In this document: positions 7,574 to 14,625 of the stretch, piece after piece | Layout: every line of letters starts with the position of its first letter | How positions within the stretch are numbered: position 1 is the first letter of the stretch | Origin: SIG603 sp964370635 | GTDB lineage: Bacteria; Bacillota; Clostridia; Oscillospirales; Acutalibacteraceae | Direction: 5' to 3' | DNA length: 15,562 nucleotides | Assembly (NCBI GenBank): GCA_964370635.1 | Contig: CAYJJU010000033.1 | Coordinates: forward strand, 1 to 15,562 | Notes under the pieces: generated by a model | Databases searched by the model: none | What the model was told of the DNA's origin: nothing | The model's input: only the letters and a program-made list of their open reading frames with translations | Made by a program: the position numbers and the translations under genes

Positions 7574-7756
7574 ATGAAAAACTTAGTACCAGAAGCAAAA
7601 GAAGCACTAAACAGATTTAAAATGGAGTCTGCATCACAAGTTGGCGTTAACCTAAAACCAGGTTATAACGGCGATTTAACATCAAAGCAAGCCGGTTCAA
7701 TCGGTGGCCAAATGGTTAAAAACATGATTCAAAAATACGAAGAGAGCATGAGATAA
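7574..7756 (+). CDS. Small acid-soluble spore protein, alpha/beta type
   Basis: These small proteins coat and protect DNA in the dormant spore and are degraded at germination by the GPR protease. The 60-residue product carries the clostridial form of both conserved blocks: an N-terminal helix ending near QVGVNLKPGYNGDLTS (22-37) and the C-terminal AGSIGGQMVKNMI (40-52). The GPR cleavage region, usually Glu-Phe/Ile-Ala-Ser/Asn-Glu, reads Glu-Ser-Ala-Ser-Gln at 18-22, an unusual variant. AAGGAG lies 7 nt before the ATG. A candidate forespore promoter lies upstream and a strong terminator follows 18 nt after the stop. Confidence 0.93.
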   Translation: MKNLVPEAKEALNRFKMESASQVGVNLKPGYNGDLTSKQAGSIGGQMVKNMIQKYEESMR

Positions 7757-7773
7757 GTCTTTTCTAAAAACAA

Positions 7774-7806
7774 GTGGCGGTGAATAATTTCACCGCCACA
7801 GTTTTT
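7774..7806. terminator. Bidirectional terminator between the SASP and mreB-like genes
   Basis: A perfect 11-bp GC-rich stem (7774-7784 with 7789-7799) and a 4-nt loop are followed by AGTTTTTA on the plus strand and by TTGTTTTT on the minus strand. It lies between the convergent SASP gene and the metK-to-mreB run, and suits both. Confidence 0.85.
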
Positions 7807-7825
7807 ATTAACTTAATTTAAAGCT

Positions 7826-8839
7826 TTATTTCACCGCCAAAATGCCTGCCCTTAGGCTTCTTTGGGAGTTTTCTACTAAGTCTATTGCCTCGCCGCTTCC
7901 TCTTATTACTGCATTTTCCGGCTCTTCGTAAAGGTTTATGTGCAAATTAATTTTTTTATGTATAAATAAATCCATTCCGTAAAGTGATGAGCCTCCGCCT
8001 ATAAAGTGAACGCCCTCTTTTGCTATGTCGTTAAGTATTTCTGGTGGCACTTCCTCAAGTATTGACTGTATTTCACTTGTAAACTCTAGCATAGTGCCTA
8101 CATAGGCTTCCACTGTATCGTCAGAGCTCATAAGCGCTTGTGCCGGTAAGTTTGAGTAAATATTTCTTCCCTTTATGTATTCTCTTTCAATTTTTTCTTT
8201 AGGGAAGGCACAGCCTATTTGCATTTTGATATTTTCTGCACTTTGCTCGCCTATTTCAAGCTCAAATTTTTTCCTTACATATCGCACCATTGCTTCATCA
8301 AAAGTCTTTCCACCTATATTTATTCTTCGGTTTAAAACAATTGCATTTCCTGCAATTACCGCAACCAAGGTCGACGAGCTTCCTATGTTTACGACCATAG
8401 ACGCTACCGGAGACCTTACATCTATGCCTATACCCAAGGCACCGACGACGCCCTGTGGAATAAAATCCACTTTCCTTATTCCTGTTTTTTCTACTATGGT
8501 TGAAATCGCATGCCTTTCCACCTCGGTAACATCAAAAGGTACCGCAACTAAGACATTAGGCAAAAACACTTTGCCCGTCGCAATTTTTTTAATATAATTT
8601 GTAATCGCATATTCAGACGCAGAGTAGCCTGTTATTGTTCCGCTTTTAAACGGACTATCTACCACCACATCGCCCACTGTTCTTCCACGCATTTGAACAG
8701 CGTCCTTGCCTATGGCAAGCACTTCGCCTGTCGCCTTATTTATAGTCATGTCTGATGGCTCTGATATGACTATTCCTTTATCTTCCATATAAACTCTTAT
8801 ATAAGAAGTTCCTAAATCCATTGCAATATTTGCTGCCAT
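7826..8839 (-). CDS. Divergent MreB/Mbl-family actin-like protein
   Basis: The 337 residues match MreB in length and motif order. The phosphate-1 loop MDLGTSYIRVY (7-17), VAVPFDVTEVERHAI (98-112, with the catalytic-position Glu106), the connect segment KKFELEIGEQSAENIKMQIG (190-209) and the adenosine loop GVHFIGGGSSLYGMD (276-290) are all present. Canonical MreB polymerises on the inner membrane face to guide wall synthesis. The phosphate-2 loop, normally DIGGGTT, reads NIGSSST (151-157), losing its aspartate and two glycines. There is no mreC or mreD nearby, so this is probably a paralogue rather than the main cell-shape gene. AAAGGAG precedes the ATG, 12 nt after comF. It is last in the run and ends before a bidirectional terminator. 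The cellular role is not known. Confidence 0.88.
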   Translation of the reverse strand: MAANIAMDLGTSYIRVYMEDKGIVISEPSDMTINKATGEVLAIGKDAVQMRGRTVGDVVVDSPFKSGTITGYSASEYAITNYIKKIATGKVFLPNVLVAVPFDVTEVERHAISTIVEKTGIRKVDFIPQGVVGALGIGIDVRSPVASMVVNIGSSSTLVAVIAGNAIVLNRRINIGGKTFDEAMVRYVRKKFELEIGEQSAENIKMQIGCAFPKEKIEREYIKGRNIYSNLPAQALMSSDDTVEAYVGTMLEFTSEIQSILEEVPPEILNDIAKEGVHFIGGGSSLYGMDLFIHKKINLHINLYEEPENAVIRGSGEAIDLVENSQRSLRAGILAVK

Positions 8840-8851
8840 ATTTTTCTCCTT

Positions 8852-9505
8852 TTAACGGGTATTAGCAGGGCAAATTCCTACCGCTAAGCTAGCTCCGCCT
8901 TTATAGCAAAGCCTTGCGCACTCGCACAGTGTTGCCCCTGTTGTTATAATATCATCTACCAAAAGTATTTTTTGTCCGCTTATGTCGATTTTAATTTTAA
9001 AAGCATTTTTTACATTTTCGACCCTATCCACTGCATTTAAGCTGTGTTGGGTTTTATTATGCCTTATTTTGTCAAAAATTTCAATACAAGGTATATTAAT
9101 TTTTTGACTTAAAGCACTTGCAAGAAGCTTTGCCTGATTGTAACCCCTCTTTTTTAGCTTGTCCGCATCCATTGGAACATAGGCTATAAGGTCAAAACTT
9201 TTATGTGGCATTTTCTTAAATTCACTATGCATTATAAGGCTAAGCTTTTCGCAGTAGCTTGTCTTGCCATAAAATTTAAACCTCTCCACGTATTTTTTAA
9301 AACAGCCCTCATAATAATGCCCTGTATAAACGGCGAACATTTTCGCATTTTTACCCATTGGAACATTAAAAACCCTTGTATCGTGCTCAAAATGTTTTAT
9401 ACTACACGTGGTGCAGTACAAGTCTTCCCCTTTTGTAATTTCACCGCAAAGAGGGCAACGTGGTGGAAAGAAGCTTGCCAATACATTTTTTATAATATCA
9501 TTCAT
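8852..9505 (-). CDS. comF: ComF family protein (amidophosphoribosyltransferase-like)
   Basis: The 217-residue protein has an N-terminal zinc-finger pattern CPLC (17-20) with CTTC (31-34), a middle segment YVPMDADKLKKRGYNQAKLLA (109-129) and the PRPP-binding loop LLVDDIITTGATL (181-193), the complete ComF architecture. ComF in naturally competent bacteria helps handle incoming single-stranded DNA in the cytosol. Its biochemical activity is not settled, and clostridia without known competence also keep it. The ATG overlaps the end of recD2 by 8 nt (ATGAATGA), which suggests translational coupling. This agrees with a shared role in single-stranded DNA metabolism. Confidence 0.94.
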   Translation of the reverse strand: MNDIIKNVLASFFPPRCPLCGEITKGEDLYCTTCSIKHFEHDTRVFNVPMGKNAKMFAVYTGHYYEGCFKKYVERFKFYGKTSYCEKLSLIMHSEFKKMPHKSFDLIAYVPMDADKLKKRGYNQAKLLASALSQKINIPCIEIFDKIRHNKTQHSLNAVDRVENVKNAFKIKIDISGQKILLVDDIITTGATLCECARLCYKGGASLAVGICPANTR

Positions 9506-11699
9506 AATTTTCTAAAAAGTGGACAAGGCCTGTGTATCTCAAGGTTTTTTTATCATTTTCTACCATTTGAATTACACATTCTTTTTGCCCAATAATAATT
9601 AAAATTTGTTTCGCCCTTGTTATTGCTGTGTAAAGTAAATTTCTGTACTTAAGCTTTGATGTTCCCTTATATGTGGGGATGATTACCGCATCAAATTCAT
9701 TTCCTTGGCTTTTATGTATGGTCACCGCATAAGAAAGCTCTAAATCGAGCCACGCTTTTTCAAACTCATACACGGCTTCTTTGTCATCAATTTTCACACG
9801 TATTATGCCTGCCGCCTTGTCAATTTCCGAAATGACTCCCATGTCGCCATTAAAAACGCCCTCGCCTGCGGTTCCATCTTCTTTGTACCATGGCAGGTTA
9901 TAGTCATTTTTAATTTGCATTACCTTGTCACCCTCACGAAAAACAGTGCCGCTGATTGTGGCCTGTCTTCTGTTTGGATTTTCCGGATTTACCCTCTCTC
10001 TTATGAGAAGATTTAAATTTTCAGTGCCCACAACGCCCTTTCTGCCTGGGCATAAAATTTGTATTTGCTCAATAGGATTAAAGCCATAGGATTTTGCAAG
10101 CCTTGTTTCATATAAATCTATGATGGTGTTAATTAGCCTTTGCTCCTCACTCATCTGCATAAAGAAGAAGTCATTATCCGTCTTATTTAGTATGGGTTCT
10201 TCTCCCCTTACTATTTTATGTGCATTTGTGACTATCAGGCTTTCTCCCGACTGCCTAAAAATTTCTGTAAGCGCTATTACAGGCACTGTTTTTGATGAAA
10301 TAATATCGCCCAAAACATTTCCGGCACCCACGCTTGGAAGCTGGTCGGAGTCGCCAACTAGCACCAGCCTGCACCCAAGCGGCAAGGCTCTTAAGACGGC
10401 CTCCATCACGGTGCAGTCCACCATTGAAAGCTCATCAATTATTACAGCGTCGCACTCTAAGGGATTGCTCTCACCCTTTATGAATATGGGGTTGTCGTTT
10501 TCATCCCAGTCTACCTGAAGCATTCTATGTATGGTCTTTGCCTCTTCCCCTGTGACTTCGCTCATTCTCTTTGCGGCTCTTCCCGTCGGCGCACATAGAA
10601 GCACTCTTTCTCCGCTCATTTTAAGTATTTTAATTATCGCATTAAGTGTGGTGGTTTTGCCCGTGCCGGGACCTCCTGTAAGCACAAGCAGTCCCCTGCC
10701 ACAGGCCGCCCTTATTGCGTCTTTTTGCTTTCCCTCATACTCCACACCGTGTATTTTTTCAATATGCTCTATCTCGTTTTCTATCCCAACTATAGAGCGT
10801 GGAGGGTATTTTAGCATCATGTTAATTCTGTCTGCGATATACGTCTCAGATTTAAAATATTTCGGCATGAATATAAGCTGTTTGTCTTCAAGCAAAAGGC
10901 AAAATAAATCTTCACTTTCGCAAAGCCCTACTAAAATTTCTTCTACTGTATCACTTGATGTTTCAAGCATTTTACTTGCGGCCTTTATAAGCTTATCCAT
11001 GGGTATACAGCTGTGTCCATTGTTTGCATTATGTTTTAAAATATAAATTATACCAGCACAAATCCTGCCCCTATTATCCCCTGTTTTTTCCATGGAATAT
11101 GCAATTTCATCCGCAAGGGCAAAATCTATGCCTATGTAATCGCTACAAAGTATGTATGGATTTTCTTTTATGAGCTCTATTGCATTTGCACCGTAAATTC
11201 GCCAAACTCTCACAGCTTCCTCAGGTTTTATTCCAAATGTACCAAGATACTGCATGAGGTCACGTATTCCGTAAATTTTTAAAAATTCCTGAGATATCTG
11301 CTGTGCTTTATTTTTTGATATACCCTTAATCTGCGCAAGCCTGTCGGGTTCATTTTCTATCACACTTACTGTGTCCTCGCCAAAAGTGTCGACTATAAGC
11401 CTTGCCGTTGCAGGGCCTATGCCCTTTACCGCGCCACCCGATAAATATTTCAAGACTGCCGATATAGTCTTAGGGCGCTTTCTTTCAAAGGTTGATGCCT
11501 TGAGTTGCATGCCAAATGTTGCGTGATTTGTCCACTCACCCACCACTTCAAACTCTTCTCCAAGGCTTATATAAGGAAAGGTTCCTACTATCACCACAAG
11601 CTCTTCACCAGAATTTAGTTCAAACACGGTGTACTTGTTTGTTTCATTATGATACACTATGCGCTCGACCGAGCCTTCAATTTGATAAAGCTGTGCCAT
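9498..11699 (-). CDS. recD2: ATP-dependent RecD-like DNA helicase RecD2
   Basis: This is an SF1B 5'-to-3' DNA helicase of the RecD2 type, found where RecBCD is absent and linked to repair and replication-fork processing. The 733 residues hold an N-terminal OB-like region (1-75), a helix-hairpin-helix region (about 85-135, with GGAVKGIGPATA), the Q motif around Gln325, Walker A GGPGTGKTT (342-350), Walker B DELS (422-425), motif III GDSDQLPSVGAG (449-460), motif V SYAVTIHKSQG (656-666) and motif VI YTAITRAK (690-697). I choose the ATG at 11699, since GGAGG lies 6 nt upstream. The GTG at 11705 abuts the ribosome binding site and is unlikely. All catalytic motifs look intact. Confidence 0.96.
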   Translation of the reverse strand: MAQLYQIEGSVERIVYHNETNKYTVFELNSGEELVVIVGTFPYISLGEEFEVVGEWTNHATFGMQLKASTFERKRPKTISAVLKYLSGGAVKGIGPATARLIVDTFGEDTVSVIENEPDRLAQIKGISKNKAQQISQEFLKIYGIRDLMQYLGTFGIKPEEAVRVWRIYGANAIELIKENPYILCSDYIGIDFALADEIAYSMEKTGDNRGRICAGIIYILKHNANNGHSCIPMDKLIKAASKMLETSSDTVEEILVGLCESEDLFCLLLEDKQLIFMPKYFKSETYIADRINMMLKYPPRSIVGIENEIEHIEKIHGVEYEGKQKDAIRAACGRGLLVLTGGPGTGKTTTLNAIIKILKMSGERVLLCAPTGRAAKRMSEVTGEEAKTIHRMLQVDWDENDNPIFIKGESNPLECDAVIIDELSMVDCTVMEAVLRALPLGCRLVLVGDSDQLPSVGAGNVLGDIISSKTVPVIALTEIFRQSGESLIVTNAHKIVRGEEPILNKTDNDFFFMQMSEEQRLINTIIDLYETRLAKSYGFNPIEQIQILCPGRKGVVGTENLNLLIRERVNPENPNRRQATISGTVFREGDKVMQIKNDYNLPWYKEDGTAGEGVFNGDMGVISEIDKAAGIIRVKIDDKEAVYEFEKAWLDLELSYAVTIHKSQGNEFDAVIIPTYKGTSKLKYRNLLYTAITRAKQILIIIGQKECVIQMVENDKKTLRYTGLVHFLENYE

Positions 11700-11726
11700 A
11701 TTCACCCTCCTTAATTTTTCTTTACA

Positions 11727-11742
11727 TTATATTATAATATAA
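11727..11742. promoter_or_regulatory. Perfect 16-bp palindrome containing TATAAT, upstream of recD2
   Basis: TTATATTATAATATAA is perfectly self-complementary and lies in the 46-nt gap before recD2. It contains good -10 hexamers on both strands, but no convincing -35 is found at 16-18 nt. It may be an internal promoter or just AT-rich spacer. Confidence 0.3.
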
Positions 11743-11745
11743 ATC

Positions 11746-12057
11746 TCACTTTGATGAAAGCTTTATTTGTGGATATTTTAAAATAATTTTACCCACTACC
11801 TTTTTTAACTCTTCATTCTCTTCATCATGAACTAAAACAAGGTGGACAGTTTGCGAAAACTCCATCCACCTTATCCTTGATATTACTGCTTTGAGTGTAC
11901 TTTCGGCCGTTTCGGGATTACTTAGCACGACCGTTATATACACGGGGTCTTTGACATCGCTTTGCGCCCAGAAAGAAATTTTACGAAAAAGTTCAACAGC
12001 GCCCAGCACTGAAAAAAATGAGAGCAACATTCCAATAAATAAATCCAAATTTACCAC
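11746..12057 (-). CDS. Small membrane-anchored protein of unknown function
   Basis: I do not recognise a named family. The protein of about 100 residues begins with one hydrophobic helix (about 4-24) followed by a basic/aromatic stretch. A cytoplasmic-looking domain then alternates strand and helix: VYITVVLS, a helix ending SRIRWM, VHLVLVHD, and a helix ending KYP. This resembles half of a Rossmann-like fold. It lies between metK and recD2 with gaps of 49 and 46 nt, so it is probably cotranscribed. The start is uncertain: GTG 12057 gives the longest form, but AGGTGG positioned 5 nt before TTG 12048 favours that shorter start. The reading frame is open and its composition is protein-like. Confidence 0.75.
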   Translation of the reverse strand: MVNLDLFIGMLLSFFSVLGAVELFRKISFWAQSDVKDPVYITVVLSNPETAESTLKAVISRIRWMEFSQTVHLVLVHDEENEELKKVVGKIILKYPQIKLSSK

Positions 12058-12106
12058 CTGCCTATATATATTTAATTTATTATATGCAGGTTTTGTTTAT
12101 TTGCTA

Positions 12107-13288
12107 TTAAAACTGAGCCTTAAGCTCTTCTACCTTGTCTGTTTTCTCCCAAGAAACGCCTAAATCCTCACGACCCATGTGCCCATATGCTGCAAGTGGT
12201 CTGTATATAGGATTTTTAAGTCCTAGATTTTTGATTATTGCGGCAGGGCGCAAGTCAAACACCTTTTCTACTGCCTTAGTTATCTCTTCGTTTGTATATT
12301 CACCTGTGCCAAAAGTGTCTACCATGATTGATACAGGATGTGCAACGCCTATTGCATATGCAAGTTGAACCTCGCATTTCTTAGCAAGTCCCGCTGCCAC
12401 AATATTTTTTGCGACATGTCTTGCAGCGTATGCCGCAGAGCGGTCAACCTTTGTGGGGTCTTTGCCTGAGAATGCGCCGCCGCCGTGTCTGCCATAACCA
12501 CCATAGGTGTCGACTATGATTTTTCTGCCTGTAAGGCCACTGTCGCCTACAGGACCACCGATTACAAATCTACCTGTAGGATTTACATAGATTTTTGTGT
12601 TTTCGTCCATCAATTCCTTAGGAACAATTGCATTTATTACATATTCTTTAATGTCTTTTCTAATTTGCTCTACAGTGACGTCTTCACTGTGCTGAGTCGA
12701 CACAACGACTGCATCTATTCTCTTGACCTTGTCGTCTTCATACTCAACTGTAACCTGTGTTTTACCGTCGGGTCTTAGGTATGTTAGGGTACCGTCTTTT
12801 CTTACTTTTGTAAGCTGTTTTGAAAGTTTGTGCGCAAGTGATATAGCCATAGGCATATACTCCTGTGTTTCGTCACAAGCATAGCCGAACATCATGCCTT
12901 GGTCGCCTGCGCCTATTAGGTCGTTTTCATCAGTAGCGCCGTCGTTTTGCGCCTCATAAGACTTATTGACGCCCATAGCAATGTCAGGTGACTGCATGTC
13001 AATTGAAGTAAGCACTGCACAAACACTGCCATCAAAACCACAGTCGTGATTGTTATAACCTATGTCGTTTACCACCTCACGCACTAGAGCGTTTATGTCG
13101 ACATAGCAAGATGTGGAAATCTCACCCATAACATGCACTACACCAGTAGTAGTTGTTGTTTCGCAAGCGACATGCGCCTCTGGGTCTTGTTTTAAAATTG
13201 CGTCTAAGACTGCGTCTGAAATTTGGTCACAGATTTTATCGGGATGCCCCTCTGTAACTGACTCCGATGTGAATAAAAAGTTGCTCAT
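12107..13288 (-). CDS. metK: S-adenosylmethionine synthetase
   Basis: This cytosolic enzyme makes S-adenosylmethionine from methionine and ATP. The 393 residues are the normal length. Signature motifs are the N-terminal SESVTEGHPDKICDQ (8-22, with catalytic His15), the GAGDQGMMFGYA hexapeptide region (126-137) and the phosphate-binding loop GGGAFSGKDPTKVDRS (269-284). GGAGG lies 6 nt before the ATG. A SAM-I riboswitch in the leader gives product feedback on transcription, and a good sigma-A promoter precedes it. No terminator is visible after the stop, so the downstream genes may be read through. Confidence 0.98.
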   Translation of the reverse strand: MSNFLFTSESVTEGHPDKICDQISDAVLDAILKQDPEAHVACETTTTTGVVHVMGEISTSCYVDINALVREVVNDIGYNNHDCGFDGSVCAVLTSIDMQSPDIAMGVNKSYEAQNDGATDENDLIGAGDQGMMFGYACDETQEYMPMAISLAHKLSKQLTKVRKDGTLTYLRPDGKTQVTVEYEDDKVKRIDAVVVSTQHSEDVTVEQIRKDIKEYVINAIVPKELMDENTKIYVNPTGRFVIGGPVGDSGLTGRKIIVDTYGGYGRHGGGAFSGKDPTKVDRSAAYAARHVAKNIVAAGLAKKCEVQLAYAIGVAHPVSIMVDTFGTGEYTNEEITKAVEKVFDLRPAAIIKNLGLKNPIYRPLAAYGHMGREDLGVSWEKTDKVEELKAQF

Positions 13289-13315
13289 ATATTTATCCTC
13301 CGTTAAAATAGTTTT

Positions 13316-13457
13316 TTACAAAAAAATAATCCCTGTCGTTTTGACAAGGATAAAAAATCATCCTCATCTTTCGGTAAAATACCGCAGGATTTAGCACCTT
13401 GATTAAATCAGGTTGCCGGGTTTCAACGGGCCTGTCCCTCCACCACTCTTGATAAGG
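13316..13457 (-). promoter_or_regulatory. SAM-I riboswitch (S-box) with intrinsic terminator, controlling metK
   Basis: Read on the minus strand, the aptamer (13457-13362) has the S-box landmarks: P1 strand CCTTATC, AGAGTGGTGGAGGGA, GGCCCGTTGAAACCCGGCAA, AAGGTGCTAAATCCTGC, a P4 hairpin CGGTA-TTT-TACCG, and the P1 return strand GATGAGG. The terminator follows: a 9-bp stem with one G-U pair (13351-13343 with 13337-13329) and a T tract. The P1 return strand overlaps GAGGAT, which can pair with the terminator's ATCCT to form an antiterminator. This is the standard OFF switch: bound SAM favours termination. Confidence 0.96.
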
Positions 13458-13480
13458 TCATATTTAGTTGTTATGCTTAT

Positions 13481-13508
13481 ATTATACCCAGTTTTATAAA
13501 AAAGTCAA
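13481..13508 (-). promoter_or_regulatory. Sigma-A promoter of metK
   Basis: On the minus strand TTGACT (13508-13503) and a perfect TATAAT (13486-13481) are separated by 16 nt, which predicts a start near 13474, about 17 nt before the SAM-I aptamer. No other strong pair lies in the leader. Confidence 0.8.
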
Positions 13509-13518
13509 GAATTTTTTA

Positions 13519-13795
13519 GTTGAGAGCTGAGAGTTGATAGTTGAACGTGAAAGTTTTACTAAATTTTTTTCAAAAAATTTCGGTTTCAAAAGGCAGAGCC
13601 TTTGTCGCTTTTCGCAAAAAGCGAAATCTTATCATGAGGAGCGCATTTTTGAAAGTGAATTTTTGCCAGAGGCAAAAAGAGAAAACTTTTTGAAAGAAAA
13701 AAAGTTTTTTAAACTTCAGCTTGCAGAAAACCGCAAGGCAAGAGCAGAGCCCTTGCCCTACGATGTAAATTTAAATTTTCACTCTTAACTCTTAA
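13519..13795. repeat. Hairpin-rich intergenic repeat between ribU and metK
   Basis: No credible gene lies here. The plus-strand 84-codon frame at 13534-13788 lacks a ribosome binding site and is made of hairpin sequence. Short perfect stem-loops follow one another: 13561-13580 (A/T only), 13589-13603 (AAAGGC, loop AGA), 13605-13624 (TCGCTTTT), 13660-13678 (TTTTTGCC, loop AGA), 13682-13708 (AAAACTTTTT), 13720-13737 and 13737-13757. The ends are imperfect inverted repeats, 13539-13552 and 13777-13790, matching at 11 of 14 positions. The right end overlaps the ribU stop codon. A dispersed non-coding repeat is the likely identity. Confidence 0.6.
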
Positions 13796-14378
13796 GTACC
13801 GGTGCTAGTGGTTTATATATTAACATGGTAATAACTGCGCTTATCATTCCCTTAATAAAGGTAAACGGCATATTAAATACCAGTAGTGCTCTTAACAAAT
13901 TCTCGTTTGTAGGCTCTGTGCCTATGAATGGATTAATAATATTATACATTCCTAAAATCGCTTCAAGTGGCAAGAAATTATAGTATATCGGATAGACTAT
14001 AAAGAAATTTGTTGCGACACTTAATATCGCCATAGAAACTGCCCCAACTAAAGAGCCTATTATTGCCGATTTATAGTTTCTTCCCTTTTTAAAAATAATG
14101 CCTGTTGGAATTACCAGTGCACAGCCTAGTAAAAAGTTTGAAAGCTCTCCCACACCGCCTGTTGTTGTAAAAAATAGGTTTACTACATTTTTTACAAGTA
14201 CTACAACAACTCCGCTTACAGGTCCTAAAACAAACGAAGCAATCACTGCAGGCAGCTCTGATAAATCTAGCTTAATGAATGACGGCATAAGTGGTACATT
14301 GATGCTAAAGAACATCAACACAGATGAAACTGCCGCTAAAATTGCCGTTACTGTTAATTTTTTTGTTTTTGTTATCAT
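13785..14378 (-). CDS. ribU: Riboflavin ECF transporter substrate-binding subunit RibU
   Basis: This integral membrane S-component binds riboflavin and works with the shared ECF energizing module (EcfA, EcfA', EcfT), which is not in this window. The 197 residues contain about six hydrophobic segments and the typical RibU stretch FIKLDLSELPAVIASFVLGP (34-53), followed by a glycine-rich loop near residue 75 and a KGMISAVITMLIY helix near the C terminus. The FMN riboswitch directly upstream strongly supports riboflavin as substrate. AGAGGTG lies 6 nt before the ATG. The last codons and the stop coincide with the end of the adjacent repeat. Confidence 0.94.
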   Translation of the reverse strand: MITKTKKLTVTAILAAVSSVLMFFSINVPLMPSFIKLDLSELPAVIASFVLGPVSGVVVVLVKNVVNLFFTTTGGVGELSNFLLGCALVIPTGIIFKKGRNYKSAIIGSLVGAVSMAILSVATNFFIVYPIYYNFLPLEAILGMYNIINPFIGTEPTNENLLRALLVFNMPFTFIKGMISAVITMLIYKPLAPVLKS

Positions 14379-14416
14379 AATTTACACCTCTCACTAATTT
14401 ATATGTAAGTGTAAAA

Positions 14417-14452
14417 GAAAAAAAATCGCCCCACAAATAAATGTGGGACGAT
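14417..14452 (-). terminator. Terminator of the FMN riboswitch (ribU leader)
   Basis: On the minus strand an 11-bp stem with one G-U pair (14452-14442 with 14435-14425) and a 6-nt loop are followed by eight T and then CTTTT. It lies between the FMN aptamer and the ribU ribosome binding site, as expected for transcriptional attenuation. Confidence 0.92.
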
Positions 14453-14487
14453 ATATATACATATAGTTTATACTAATGCATAAATTT

Positions 14488-14599
14488 TCTTCTACCATCC
14501 GGACTATACCGTCGGCTTTGGAGTTTCACCAAATCAGCTGTGCTTTCACACAGGTCGCGGGCTATACCGCCGGTGGGGAATTACACCCCGCCCCGAAGA
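14488..14599 (-). promoter_or_regulatory. FMN riboswitch (RFN element) controlling ribU
   Basis: Read on the minus strand, it shows the conserved RFN blocks: CTTCGGGGCGGGGTG, AATTCCCCACCGGCGGT, ATAGCCCGCGA, then the GTGTGAAAGCACAG arm, TTTGGTGAAACTCCAAAGCCGACGGT and ATAGTCCGGATGGTAGAAG. P1 pairs TCTTC (14599-14595) with GAAGA (14492-14488). FMN binding should favour the downstream terminator and shut off ribU. The aptamer starts only 22 nt after the tuf stop codon. Confidence 0.97.
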
Positions 14600-14604
14600 C
14601 TTAT

Positions 14605-14625
14605 TTAATTTTCTAAGAAAATTAA
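14605..14625. other. AT-rich perfect hairpin across the tuf stop codon
   Basis: A 9-bp A/T-rich stem (14605-14613 with 14617-14625) and a 3-nt loop span the tuf stop codon. No T tract follows on the minus strand, so it is unlikely to terminate efficiently. It could be a processing or stability element between tuf and the FMN riboswitch. Confidence 0.4.

Noticed and set aside
12058..12106. Hairpin CCTGC...GCAGG hiding the ribosome binding site of the small gene
   Set aside because: The stem is only 5 bp plus irregular A/T pairing, too weak to claim control.
13534..13788. Plus-strand open frame of 84 codons in the ribU-metK gap
   Set aside because: It has no ribosome binding site, is Lys/Phe/Glu-rich from A/T hairpin sequence, and every part is explained by the stem-loops.
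14605..14625. Hairpin at the tuf stop as an intrinsic terminator
   Set aside because: The stem is A/T only and no T tract follows on the minus strand, so it is listed only as a hairpin.
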